Of a stretch of 64,000 nt of DNA, positions 47,694-57,568 are shown one piece after another. The notes below the pieces were generated by a model. It was not told the origin of the DNA, did no database searches, and worked only from the letters and a program-made list of their open reading frames with translations. Each line of letters opens with the position of its first letter. The stretch's first letter is position 1. Location of the stretch: positions 62,001 to 126,000 of the forward strand of contig NZ_JAODNM010000040.1 of NCBI RefSeq assembly GCF_025464955.1. The letters are read 5' to 3'. This DNA is from Amycolatopsis sp. (lineage in GTDB: Bacteria > Actinomycetota > Actinomycetes > Mycobacteriales > Pseudonocardiaceae). The position numbers and the translations under genes were made by a program.

Positions 47694-48647
47694 TCACACC
47701 AGGGAGAGCGCGATTCCGTCGAGGATGTCGTGCTCGCTGATGATGAGTTCGGTCGGACCACCGCGGGCGGCGAGTTGCTCGGCGAGGGCGCGCACGATCA
47801 CGGCGCCGCCCGCGATGACGTCGACACGCCCAGGGTGGATGACCGGGTTCGCGGTGCGTTCGGCGTGGTCGGCGGTGAGCAGGTAGTCGGCGAGGCGGTT
47901 GATGTCCGCCGACGTCAGGCGCGAGAGGTGGACGCGTTCCGGGATGTACTCCGGCAGTTCCTGCGCCACCGCCGACAACGTGGTGACGGTGCCCGCGACC
48001 CCGATCCACGTCTTCGCCTTGGACACGTCGACGAGCTCGAACGCCTCGGTGAGGATGCCGTTGGCCATCGCCGCCGCTTCGGCGATCTCGTCGGCCGTGG
48101 GCGGGTCGGACTGCAGCGCCCGCTCGGTGATCCGCACGCAGCCGATGTCGACGGACTTCGCGGCCGTGACCTCGGCGCGGCGGCCGTCCCAGTTTCCGAG
48201 GACCAGCTCGGTGGACCCGCCGCCGACGTCCACGACCACGAACGGCCCGTCGTCCGGATCCTGCTCGCCGACCGCGCCGGTGAACGACAGCCTTGCCTCC
48301 TCGTCGCCGCTGATCACTTCGGCTTCGGTACCCAGAATCTCGCGCGTCATCGCGAAGAACTCGTCCCGGTTGCTCGCATCCCGCGTTGCGGAAGTGGCGA
48401 CCATGCGCACCTTCTCGGCGCCCTTGCGACGCGCGGCGACGGCGTAGTCGACCAGCGCGAGCCGCGTGCGCTCCAGCGCTTCGGGGGCAAGTTTGCCCGT
48501 AGCGTCGACGCCCTGACCGAGCCGCACGATCCGCATCTCGCGGTGCAGGTCACGCAGATCGAACGTGCCATCGTGGCGCGGCGTCAGCTCCGCGACGAGG
48601 AGGCGGATGGAGTTGGTCCCACAGTCGATCGCGGCTACACGAGGCAT
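47694..48647 (-). CDS. ppx: Ppx/GppA phosphatase
   Basis: 317 aa. The N-terminal phosphate-binding motif AIDCGTNSIRLLVAE, then VDVGGGSTELVLGNW and TWIGVAGTVTTLSAVAQEL mark an actin-fold Ppx/GppA hydrolase that degrades polyphosphate or (p)ppGpp. It follows the DUF501-transglycosylase cluster on the minus strand and ends close to attR. Confidence 0.95.
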   Translation of the reverse strand: MPRVAAIDCGTNSIRLLVAELTPRHDGTFDLRDLHREMRIVRLGQGVDATGKLAPEALERTRLALVDYAVAARRKGAEKVRMVATSATRDASNRDEFFAMTREILGTEAEVISGDEEARLSFTGAVGEQDPDDGPFVVVDVGGGSTELVLGNWDGRRAEVTAAKSVDIGCVRITERALQSDPPTADEIAEAAAMANGILTEAFELVDVSKAKTWIGVAGTVTTLSAVAQELPEYIPERVHLSRLTSADINRLADYLLTADHAERTANPVIHPGRVDVIAGGAVIVRALAEQLAARGGPTELIISEHDILDGIALSLV

Positions 48648-48680
48648 GCCGCCACCCTAACCAACCGGCGCAGGTAGACG

Positions 48681-48726
48681 CTCGTGAGTGTTCCGGCCGG
48701 TTAGAAGCGGCCGGAACACTCACGAG
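48681..48726. repeat. 19-bp palindrome, shared with 58855-58919
   Basis: Stem 48681-48699 with 48708-48726, loop GTTAGAAG. It acts as a terminator candidate between SLT and ppx genes, and the same stem sequence occurs after efeB. Confidence 0.75.
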
Positions 48727-49901
48727 GTCGTAGTCGCCGACGGATTGCTCGAGTCGACCGGCGGCGGTGTCACGGAGGCCGTCGGCTGACCGCAGATCGG
48801 CAACGGCGTCGTAGTGGTCGTCGTCGGCGGCGTAGTGGTCGGCGTCGTCGTCGGCGGCGGTGTCGTCGTGAGCGGTGTCGTCGGAGTCGGCGTGGTCGTC
48901 GAGGTCACGCAGGTCGGCGTGGTCGTGGGCGACGTCGTCGACGAACTCGAGGACGTCTTGCTCGTCGTCGGCGGCAGCCAGGTCGCCGGCGGCGGCATCG
49001 TGGCTGTCACGGGTGGCACCGGCGGCGGCACCGCGGGCGGACCCGCCGCGACGACGGCACCGTTCGGCGCACCGACCGGCACCTTGCTGTCCGGCGTCTG
49101 CAACACGCCCGACCGGTACGCCTGCGCCCACAGCAGCACGGTGTTCACGTACGTGTCGGAGTTGTTGTAGCGGTAGATCGCCGCCTTCAGCTGGTCCGGG
49201 TTCGCCAGGTCGAGCCCGCCGGAGCAGAGGTAACGTCCTGTCGCCAGCGATGCGTCGAAGACGTTGTTCGGGTCGGACACGCCGTCGCCGTTGCCGTCGG
49301 ACGCGTACTCGAGCCAGGTCGCCGGGAGGAACTGGCTGGGGCCGACAGCGCGGTCCCACACCTTGTCGCCGTCGTAGCGGCCCTGGTCGGTGTCGGGGAT
49401 CGCGGCGAACGGCCCCGAACCGTCGAGCACCGGGCCCAGGATCGGCTCGAGCGTGGTGCCCTTGGCATCGACGTAGCCGCCGCGCGCGTGGTTGGACTCG
49501 ATGCGGCCGATGCTGGCGATCAGCGCCCAGTCGATATGGCACTTCACCTGCTCGGTCGCCATGATCGCCGCCGCGTTCTTGTACGCCGCGAACGCGGTGA
49601 CCGGGATCCCGAGCGGGCCGTTGGGCAGTTCGTACGCGGGCAGGGGCAGCGGGATCGGTGCGTTCGGGAGGCTGCCGTCGACCGCGATCTGCTGGACACC
49701 GGGGTTGTAACCGCCGGTCAGCGGGACATCGCCGACGTAGACCGTGCTGGCGACGTTGACCCAGTTGGCCGCGCCACTGCCGGCGACGAGCGCGGGAACC
49801 ACGGCGAGCACGCCACCGGCGACGGCAAACAACGTCCGGTGACGCAGCCCAACCCTCCGGGCGACACCGCCGATCGCGCCTGGCATTCGCGTGAAGCGCA
49901 C
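48720..49901 (-). CDS. lytic transglycosylase (SLT) with Thr/Pro-rich tail
   Basis: 393 aa, GTG at 49901 with GGAAGG upstream. Signal anchor at residues 20-45, then the SLT domain with IASIGRIESNHARGG (catalytic Glu), DRAVGPSQFLPATW and DASLATGRYL. The last 95 residues are almost entirely Thr, Pro and Ser, a wall-spanning stalk. It cleaves peptidoglycan. It has a paralogue at 54495. Confidence 0.9.
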   Translation of the reverse strand: MRFTRMPGAIGGVARRVGLRHRTLFAVAGGVLAVVPALVAGSGAANWVNVASTVYVGDVPLTGGYNPGVQQIAVDGSLPNAPIPLPLPAYELPNGPLGIPVTAFAAYKNAAAIMATEQVKCHIDWALIASIGRIESNHARGGYVDAKGTTLEPILGPVLDGSGPFAAIPDTDQGRYDGDKVWDRAVGPSQFLPATWLEYASDGNGDGVSDPNNVFDASLATGRYLCSGGLDLANPDQLKAAIYRYNNSDTYVNTVLLWAQAYRSGVLQTPDSKVPVGAPNGAVVAAGPPAVPPPVPPVTATMPPPATWLPPTTSKTSSSSSTTSPTTTPTCVTSTTTPTPTTPLTTTPPPTTTPTTTPPTTTTTTPLPICGQPTASVTPPPVDSSNPSATTTS

Positions 49902-50037
49902 GCCTCAAACCTTCCGTAGTTCACCCGTATGGGTCGATGGTCGTCCACAACGTGTGAAGACCTCGTACCGCTTGAAATATCTCCGCCGGAGTCTTGATCG
50001 TTACCGACGAGTACTAACGGTGAACGACAGTTGTCGG

Positions 50038-50547
50038 TTAAGAAGCGCAGTCTCCGGAGGGCCAGCCCTCGGCGCGCAGGAGGGCGAGCGTCTCGTCTCC
50101 GAACGGGTTCACGCCCGGCCCGCAGGCAAGCGTGTGCCCGAGGTGGACGTGCAGGCACTTGACGCGGCCGGGCATGCCGCCGGCGCTGACCCGGTGGCCG
50201 AGCGGGTCGATGGCGTCGCGCTCGGCGAGGTACGCCTCGTGCGTGCGCAGGTACGCCGCGGCCAGCTCCTCGTCGGTGGACAGCCGCTCGGTCATTTCGC
50301 GCATGAGGCCCGAGGCCTCGAGCCGCCCGACCATGGACGACAGTTTGGGGCAGGTCAAGTAGTAGAGCGTCGGGAACGGCGTGCCGTCTTCGAGCCGCGG
50401 GCTGGTCTGGACGACGGACGGGTGCCCGCTCGGGCACCGCGCGGCAACGGCCCGCAACGCACGGGGCGGCCTGCCAAGCTGGGCGGCGATGACCTCCCGG
50501 TCGGCGTCGGTGACGGCTTCAAGGCGGGGCAGTTCCGTGCTACTCAC
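50038..50547 (-). CDS. DUF501 protein
   Basis: 169 aa from a GTG at 50547. DUF501 pattern: AAQLGRPPRALRAVAARCPS, TPFPTLYYLTCPKLSSMV and VKCLHVHLGHTLACGPG. Conserved in actinobacteria next to divIC/eno; function unknown. Confidence 0.92.
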   Translation of the reverse strand: MSSTELPRLEAVTDADREVIAAQLGRPPRALRAVAARCPSGHPSVVQTSPRLEDGTPFPTLYYLTCPKLSSMVGRLEASGLMREMTERLSTDEELAAAYLRTHEAYLAERDAIDPLGHRVSAGGMPGRVKCLHVHLGHTLACGPGVNPFGDETLALLRAEGWPSGDCAS

Positions 50548-50570
50548 GAGGTCATTCTCGCAAACCAGGC

Positions 50571-51113
50571 TCAGCCGCCCGAGCCGGACACCTGGTCCCA
50601 CAGTCGCGAGTACCACGGACCGTCCGGTGCGGCCGGCTGATCGGGGACCGAGCCCTGGTCGGCTGCCTTGTCCTCGGGCAGCTGGACCATGTACGGCGTT
50701 TCGCCCGGCATCACGAACCGCAGCCGACGCCGGGCCTCGGCCTCGACCTGCGCCGGATCGGCCAGCTCGGCCTTGCGGGCCTGGAGCTGGGCGACCTCGG
50801 CCTGCAGCGCGGCGTGCCGTGCCTGCTCGGTCGTGACGTCGGATCGCTGGCTGAGGTACGTCCGCAGCGGGACGGCGATGGTGAACGCGAGGGCGCAGAC
50901 GACGATGGCGACCACGGCGGCGCGTCGCGTGTTGGACATGCCGAGCACCCGCGCCGCACCCGAAGCGCGCTTCGCGCTCAGGCCGCGGCGAAGGCGAGTT
51001 TTGGTCTGCCCGACCGATTCGCGGCGCGAACGCTCCGGGCGGCGGGCCCGGACAGGTCCGGCGCCCTCCGCCCGGCCGCCTCGGCGGCTACGCGCTCTCC
51101 CGCGGTCAGCCAT
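50571..51113 (-). CDS. septum formation initiator (DivIC/FtsB-like)
   Basis: 180 aa from the ATG at 51113. A basic N-terminus of 60 residues is followed by one membrane helix (VVAIVVCALAFTIAVP), then a coiled coil (HAALQAEVAQLQARKAELAD) and a C-terminal RRRLRFVMPGETPYMVQL motif typical of DivIC. It links FtsQ/FtsL in the divisome. Located 16 bp downstream of eno. Confidence 0.92.
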   Translation of the reverse strand: MADRGRARSRRGGRAEGAGPVRARRPERSRRESVGQTKTRLRRGLSAKRASGAARVLGMSNTRRAAVVAIVVCALAFTIAVPLRTYLSQRSDVTTEQARHAALQAEVAQLQARKAELADPAQVEAEARRRLRFVMPGETPYMVQLPEDKAADQGSVPDQPAAPDGPWYSRLWDQVSGSGG

Positions 51114-51129
51114 CGTCTTCTGGTGTCTC

Positions 51130-52461
<1,332 letters not shown>

Positions 52462-52567
52462 TTACCGCCTCGACGGCACCCAGACTAGCCGTCGACGCAG
52501 TTCACCCGTTGGAGGCACGCACGGACGCCGTGTTGATCCCTGAGCTACCGCGGAGTTACCGGCGGGT

Positions 52568-53038
52568 TCAGGCTTCCGGCCGAATCTCACGCCAGCCCGA
52601 CGGCAGCTCGACGACGTCGGTGACCTGCTGCCAGAACGTCCAGCTGTTGCCGCCGACGTCCGGCACGGTGAACACCCGCGCGCCGTACGGCTGGTCCTGC
52701 GGCTGGGGAACGTCGGCGTCTTCACCGAGCGCGGCCACGACGCGGGCGTACTGCGCGTCCGCGTCGTCGACGTACACGATGTTCAGCTGCCCGACCGGAC
52801 CGTCGACGCCCTTCGCTTCCCAGTACTCGGGACCGACGCCGGCCAGCTGGAACTCGCCGTCGCCGACGGTGACCGAGGCTTGGAACACCACCCCGGCCGA
52901 ATCGACGTACCGGACCTTCTCGCTGAAGCCGAAGACCCGGATCAGCCAGTCCAGCGCCTCTGTCGCGTCGGCGTAGTACAGGTACGGCGCGATGCCCAGG
53001 TAACCGGCGCTCGGTGCCTCCGTCTGCTCGCTGCTCAT
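52568..53038 (-). CDS. VOC-family (glyoxalase-like) protein
   Basis: 156 aa from the ATG at 53038. The bab-type layout shows IAPYLYYADATEALDWLIRV, VFQASVTVGDGEFQLAGV and LNIVYVDDADAQYARVVAAL with DQPYGARVFTVPDVGGN. The substrate is unknown. Confidence 0.85.
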   Translation of the reverse strand: MSSEQTEAPSAGYLGIAPYLYYADATEALDWLIRVFGFSEKVRYVDSAGVVFQASVTVGDGEFQLAGVGPEYWEAKGVDGPVGQLNIVYVDDADAQYARVVAALGEDADVPQPQDQPYGARVFTVPDVGGNSWTFWQQVTDVVELPSGWREIRPEA

Positions 53039-53109
53039 GGCCGAACAGTGCACCATGGCCGAATCTTCGGTCGAGAAAGACCCCGAAAATGGGTAAAGTC
53101 GGGGGAACC

Positions 53110-53511
53110 ATGATGGACGAAGAAGCCGCACCGGACGACTCCGGAGAAGCCCGGTTTCTGGCCTTTCGTCACGCTGAGGCGCTGGTGGAACGACGGCGCC
53201 CGCTGGACGCGTTGAAGGCTTTGGAGCCCCTGCTCGACGCCGAATCCGACAAACCGAGCGTGCAGCTGCTCGCCGGTCGCGCGTACTTCCATTCGGCCCA
53301 GCTCAGACGCGCGGAGCGGGCACTCACCAGGGTCCTCGAGCTCGATCCCACCGACCACTACGCGCGGTTCTTGCTGGGCCGGACGCTACAACGGGTCGGC
53401 CGGTTCACCGAGGCGCTCGCGCAGCTCCGGATGGCGTCGGCGATGCACCCCGTGCCCGCGTACCTGGAAGCCATCAGCGAACTCCGCGCCCGGATCGCGC
53501 TGAGCGACTAG
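53110..53511 (+). CDS. TPR-repeat protein
   Basis: 133 aa. Three TPR units: ALVERRRPLDALKALEPLLD, AGRAYFHSAQLRRAERALTR and LLGRTLQRVGRFTEALAQLR. Short actinobacterial protein of unknown partner, divergent from the VOC gene. Confidence 0.85.
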   Translation: MMDEEAAPDDSGEARFLAFRHAEALVERRRPLDALKALEPLLDAESDKPSVQLLAGRAYFHSAQLRRAERALTRVLELDPTDHYARFLLGRTLQRVGRFTEALAQLRMASAMHPVPAYLEAISELRARIALSD

Positions 53512-53543
53512 CACACCAACACAGAGGAGGGCGACAAGACCAG

Positions 53544-53756
53544 ATGACCTACCCGGCGGTGCGATGGGACAAAACGGTCAACGCGGCGACGATAGCGCTG
53601 AGCTCGACGGCCGGAGAAAGGTCCTCACTCACAGTGAAGGACAAGCAGGGGGACGTCGTCGCTATCCTGGACTTCTCCGCCGGCGGCGAGCTGCTCGAGA
53701 TAGAACTTCTGGTTGCCGATGAGCAGTTGCCGAGACCCCTGCGCGACCAGGGTTGA
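53544..53756 (+). CDS. DUF2283-like small protein
   Basis: 70 aa. Layout: VRWDKTVNAATIALSS, VVAILDFSAGGELLEIEL, as in DUF2283 proteins. 32 bp after the TPR gene with GGAGGGCGAC upstream. Followed by a terminator. Confidence 0.7.
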   Translation: MTYPAVRWDKTVNAATIALSSTAGERSSLTVKDKQGDVVAILDFSAGGELLEIELLVADEQLPRPLRDQG

Positions 53757-53783
53757 CCGGACGACCATCCGGCGAAGGACTGC

Positions 53784-53815
53784 GGTGCGTGCCCGGCGAC
53801 AACCGGGCACGCACC
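53784..53815 (+). terminator. 13-bp hairpin
   Basis: 53784-53796 pairs with 53803-53815, 6-nt loop; it lies 27 bp past the DUF2283 gene. Confidence 0.75.
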
Positions 53816-54037
53816 GGAACCGTGCAACTATCGGACGAACGCGGTCACCACGGATCCGTTCTCGTTGGCCGCGACTCCTATCCGCTAGCCAAGGTACAAC
53901 CAGGTATTCTTCGGCGGCCCTTGCCAACTGGCGCTACCGCAGTTGTAATGCACCACACTCTCCACCTCGACTTGCGCATATTTACCATAGTCAATTCTCC
54001 TGCCTTATCTCTTCGACCGGTGATCAGCGCTCTTTGG

Positions 54038-54310
54038 TCACGCACACGGCCGGCATGCACCACCGTCGTGCTGGACGTATCCTTCGACCGTGACGCTGCC
54101 GTCCCTGCAGGACACCGTCCAATGAGCGTGCGAGTAGGTCGTTGACGGGTTGAGCGTGTCACCGCGGGAACCGCTGACATGCAGTGGCACCGACGAGTGA
54201 GGCACGGATTCGGCCGCGTTCGCAACCCCACCCAACGCGGCGGCCGCGAAGACTGCGGCAGCGCTGGCATAAATAAACCCTCCGGCAGACTCATTTCCGC
54301 ACGAAATCAA
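54038..54310 (-). CDS. small secreted protein
   Basis: About 90 aa, TTG start at 54310. A signal peptide (FIYASAAAVFAAAALGGVANA, cleavage likely after ANA) is followed by a short mature domain with three Cys. The start codon is unclear and no partner gene is adjacent. Confidence 0.5.
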   Translation of the reverse strand: MISCGNESAGGFIYASAAAVFAAAALGGVANAAESVPHSSVPLHVSGSRGDTLNPSTTYSHAHWTVSCRDGSVTVEGYVQHDGGACRPCA

Positions 54311-54494
54311 TTACCCGGAAGCCGCAGAACTTGCGCTACGAATTTTCGGGGCAGGCATTGCGGTACACGCGGAGATCAGGTGTGGCGTTGTTACGTGTCG
54401 TGAAGGCCACCTTCACGGCGTAAGGCGTACTCAACTTGGCCTTCACAACGTCCCTGCCCTGCCGAAACTGCCCTCAGGAGCCCCAACAGTCACA

Positions 54495-55334
54495 TCACGA
54501 GGCCGGACCGGCAGCGGCGTAGGTGTCGGCGGCGGTGAAAACGTCCTGGGCGTACTCGACGGTCGGGTGGTAGACGCGCAGTGCCTTCCACCAGCCACCC
54601 GGGGTCGCCAGGTCGTCGTTGCCACCGCAGAGATCACGGGCGGCGATGAACGCGGAGTCGTCGACGCTCTGCGGGTCCGGCTTGCCGGGGTCACCGCTCG
54701 CCCGCTCCGCCCAGTGCGACCACACCGACGGCAGCAGCTGCATCGGGCCGATCGCGTGGTCCCACGTCGAGTCGCCGTCGAGGTTGCCGCCGTCGGTGTC
54801 AGGGACGGCGTCCACACCCCCACCGCCGTTGAGCGCGGGTCCGACGACCGGTTTCACCAGGTCGCCGTTCGCGGCGACCTCGGCGCCGGCGAAGTGCCCG
54901 CGCTCCGCCTCGACCGTGCCGATCCCGGCGAGCGTGGTCCAGGACAGGTGGCAGCCCGGCTTCTGCGACCGCATCCACATCTCGGCGCGGCCGTAGCCGG
55001 CCAGCAACCGAGCGGGCACCTTCGTCGTGGCCGACACCTTCACTGCCCACGCGTCGAGTTCCGGCTGGTCAGACACCTTGGGCCGGTCCACAGGCGCGGC
55101 GATCGCCGGGCGCGGTGCCGCGACACCCGGCTGCGGCCTCGGGTCGCGAACGGCGACAGCGGGCGTCGGCGCCGGCTGCGCGGCGGGCGCGACCTGGTCT
55201 TCCGGATGGATACCGATGGTGAGGATCAGCACGAGCCCGGTGACGATGAGCGCCCCGGCGAAAGCGACCGGACCGACGAACCGGCGCGGCGGTTGTTCCG
55301 GCGATTCGACAACCGGACGGGTGGGATCGACCAC
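54495..55334 (-). CDS. lytic transglycosylase (SLT)
   Basis: 279 aa. One N-terminal membrane helix (VAFAGALIVTGLVLILTIG), then Pro/Ala-rich linker, then the SLT domain with LAGIGTVEAERGHFAGAEV, WDHAIGPMQLLPSVWSHWA and ARDLCGGNDDLATPGGW. Similar fold to the 48720-49901 enzyme. Peptidoglycan cleavage. Confidence 0.88.
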   Translation of the reverse strand: MVDPTRPVVESPEQPPRRFVGPVAFAGALIVTGLVLILTIGIHPEDQVAPAAQPAPTPAVAVRDPRPQPGVAAPRPAIAAPVDRPKVSDQPELDAWAVKVSATTKVPARLLAGYGRAEMWMRSQKPGCHLSWTTLAGIGTVEAERGHFAGAEVAANGDLVKPVVGPALNGGGGVDAVPDTDGGNLDGDSTWDHAIGPMQLLPSVWSHWAERASGDPGKPDPQSVDDSAFIAARDLCGGNDDLATPGGWWKALRVYHPTVEYAQDVFTAADTYAAAGPAS

Positions 55335-55428
55335 CCGATCAGGTTACGTGGCTCGACAAACCCGAAACGGCCCCTGCTGCCGCCAAAATCACAAAATTTG
55401 TTATCGAGCCGTGCACAACCTACTGACC

Positions 55429-55447
55429 TGCGGTTACCCTAACCTAA
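55429..55447 (-). promoter_or_regulatory. DtxR/IdeR-type iron box 1 (efeUOB)
   Basis: On the minus strand, TTAGGTTAGGGTAACCGCA matches 16 of 19 positions of the TTAGGTTAGSCTAACCTAA consensus, including the full TTAGGTTAG half. It lies about 130 bp upstream of efeU. Confidence 0.65.
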
Positions 55448-55511
55448 CTAGGGTGAAATGACTGTTATGACCGGTTAGTCCCGAGGATCGGGGCTAGCCC
55501 GGGCTGGACTT

Positions 55512-55530
55512 ACAGGTGAGCCTTACCTAA
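55512..55530 (+). promoter_or_regulatory. DtxR/IdeR-type iron box 2 (efeUOB)
   Basis: ACAGGTGAGCCTTACCTAA matches about 16 of 19 consensus positions, centred 60 bp upstream of the efeU start. Iron-loaded DtxR/IdeR should repress here. Confidence 0.7.
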
Positions 55531-55580
55531 AACCGTCACGACGGGGTTCACCGCACGTTCACCGGACAAGGAGGCAAACC

Positions 55581-56426
55581 GTGCTTTTCTCGAGTGCGCT
55601 CATCGGCCTGCGCGAGGGTCTGGAGGCCGCGCTCGTGGTGAGCATCCTCGTCGCCTTCCTGGTCAAGACCGACCGCAAGAAGTCCCTGCGCTTCGTGTGG
55701 CCCGGCGTCGGCGCGGCGGTCGTGCTGTCGGTCGCCTTCGGCGCAATCCTGACCTTCACCACCGCCCAGCTCGACTTCGAACACCAAGAGCTGCTCGGCG
55801 GCGGGCTGTCCGTCATCGCCGTGTTCTTCGTGACCGCGATGATCTTCTGGATGCGCAAGGCGTCGCGCAGTATCGCCGCCGAACTCCGCGGCAAGATGGA
55901 CCACGCGCTCGACGTCGGCCCGTGGGCGGTGCTCCTCCTGTCGTTCCTCGCCGTCGGCCGCGAAGGCCTCGAGACGGCCGTCTTCTTCTACTCCGCCGTG
56001 CAGACAGCGCAGAGCGGCACCACACAGCCGTTGATCGGCTTCGCCATCGGGATCGCGCTCGCCATCGTGCTGGCGTACCTGCTCTACAAGGGCGCGGTGC
56101 GGTTCAACATCAGCAAGTTCTTCATGGTCACCGGGGTACTGCTGGTGTTCGTCGCGGCCGGCGTCCTCGGTTACGGCCTGCACGACCTGCAGGAGGGCGC
56201 GTTCCTGCCCGGCCTGAACACGCTCGCCTTCGACGCCTCGAACTGGCTGCCCGAGACCTCCTGGTACGGCGCGCTCCTCAAGGGGATCTTGAACTACTCG
56301 CAGCAGACGACCGTGGTGCAGGCCGTCGCCTGGGTCGCCTACGTCGTCATCGTGCTGCCCCTTTTCCTCAAGCCCAGCAAGCAATCCGCCCGGCGGGAAC
56401 CCGCCGTGGCGAGCACGAAGGAGTGA
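55581..56426 (+). CDS. efeU: EfeU/FTR1-type iron permease
   Basis: 281 aa, GTG with AAGGAGG upstream. Seven membrane segments. The two iron-coordinating REGLE motifs are LREGLEAALVVSIL (residues 8-21) and VGREGLETAVFFYS (near 130). It imports iron across the membrane with EfeO and EfeB. Confidence 0.93.
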   Translation: MLFSSALIGLREGLEAALVVSILVAFLVKTDRKKSLRFVWPGVGAAVVLSVAFGAILTFTTAQLDFEHQELLGGGLSVIAVFFVTAMIFWMRKASRSIAAELRGKMDHALDVGPWAVLLLSFLAVGREGLETAVFFYSAVQTAQSGTTQPLIGFAIGIALAIVLAYLLYKGAVRFNISKFFMVTGVLLVFVAAGVLGYGLHDLQEGAFLPGLNTLAFDASNWLPETSWYGALLKGILNYSQQTTVVQAVAWVAYVVIVLPLFLKPSKQSARREPAVASTKE

Positions 56427-56428
56427 CC

Positions 56429-57568
56429 GTGTCGAAGATCCGCCGAACCCCGCTGGCCGTGATCGCCAGTGTGAGCGCGTTGGCCGCGCTCACCGCTTGC
56501 GGCAGCAAGGACGCACCCGCGGGTGCCGCCGGCGGCCCGATCACGGTCGAAGCCTCCGACGCGTCGTGTGCTGTCTCCACCGGCACGGCCGCGGCCGGCA
56601 AGGTGACCTTCGAGGTGACCAACAAGGGTTCCAAGGTCACCGAGTTCTACGTCTACGCCGAGGGCGACCGCATCATGGGCGAGGTCGAGAACATCGCGCC
56701 CGGCCTCAACCGCCGGCTGATCGTCGACCTCAACAACGCCGGCAAGTACCAGACGGCTTGCAAGCCCGGCATGACGGGCGACGGCATCCGCTCGGCGTTC
56801 ACCATCACCGGTGGCGCGCCGGCCCTGACCGACGAAGGCACGTTGAAGGCGCAGGCCACGAAGAGCTACGCGGACTACGTCACGAACAACGCCACCGCGC
56901 TCGAAGAGCAGACCGGCAAGTTCGTCGACCTGGTCAAGGCCAAGGACGTCGCCGGCGCCAAGGCCCAGTACGCCGCCACCCGCGTCTACTACGAGCGCAT
57001 CGAGCCGGTGGCCGAGAAGTTCGGCGACCTCGACCCGCTCGTCGACGCGCGTGAGGCCGATCTGAAGGCTGGCGACAAGTTCACCGGTTTCCACCGGCTC
57101 GAGAAGGACCTCTGGGTCAGCGGCCTGCAGCCGGACAGCGCGGCGATCGCCGACCAGTTGCTCACGAACACCAAGGACCTGGTCGCCAAGTCCAAGGCGA
57201 TCCAGCTGACCGCGTTGGACCTGGCCAACGGCGCCAAGGGCCTGCTCGACGAGGTCGCCACGGGCAAGATCACCGGCGAGGAGGAGACCTTCTCGCACAC
57301 CGACCTGTGGGACTTCCAGGCGAACGTCGACGGCTCGCAGGCCGCGATCAACTCGCTGCGGCCGATCCTGCAGCAGGGCGACCCGACCCTGCTGTCCACT
57401 TTGGACAAGGAATTCGCGAACGTGGACGCGCTGCTGACCAAGCAGGTCTCCGGGGCCGGCTTCAAGCTCTACACCGACCTTTCGCAGGACCAGATCAAGG
57501 AATTCGCCTCGGCGGTCGACGGCCTGAGCGAGCCGCTGAGCAAGGTCGCGGAGGTCGTCTCCAAATGA
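56429..57568 (+). CDS. efeO: EfeO iron-uptake lipoprotein
   Basis: 379 aa from the GTG at 56429 (AAGGAG 7 nt upstream). Lipobox LTAC near residue 22. The N-terminal cupredoxin-like domain has FEVTNKGSKVTEFYVYAEGD; the C-terminal imelysin/M75 domain has GFHRLEKDLW and FQANVDGSQAAI. It binds iron outside the membrane for EfeU. Its ORF could extend upstream in frame, but that overlaps efeU. Confidence 0.92.
   Translation: MSKIRRTPLAVIASVSALAALTACGSKDAPAGAAGGPITVEASDASCAVSTGTAAAGKVTFEVTNKGSKVTEFYVYAEGDRIMGEVENIAPGLNRRLIVDLNNAGKYQTACKPGMTGDGIRSAFTITGGAPALTDEGTLKAQATKSYADYVTNNATALEEQTGKFVDLVKAKDVAGAKAQYAATRVYYERIEPVAEKFGDLDPLVDAREADLKAGDKFTGFHRLEKDLWVSGLQPDSAAIADQLLTNTKDLVAKSKAIQLTALDLANGAKGLLDEVATGKITGEEETFSHTDLWDFQANVDGSQAAINSLRPILQQGDPTLLSTLDKEFANVDALLTKQVSGAGFKLYTDLSQDQIKEFASAVDGLSEPLSKVAEVVSK

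Noticed and set aside
54567-55442. 291-aa plus-strand ORF opposite the transglycosylase
   Set aside because: Arg/Val/Asp-rich antisense shadow; the minus strand has a clear SLT domain.
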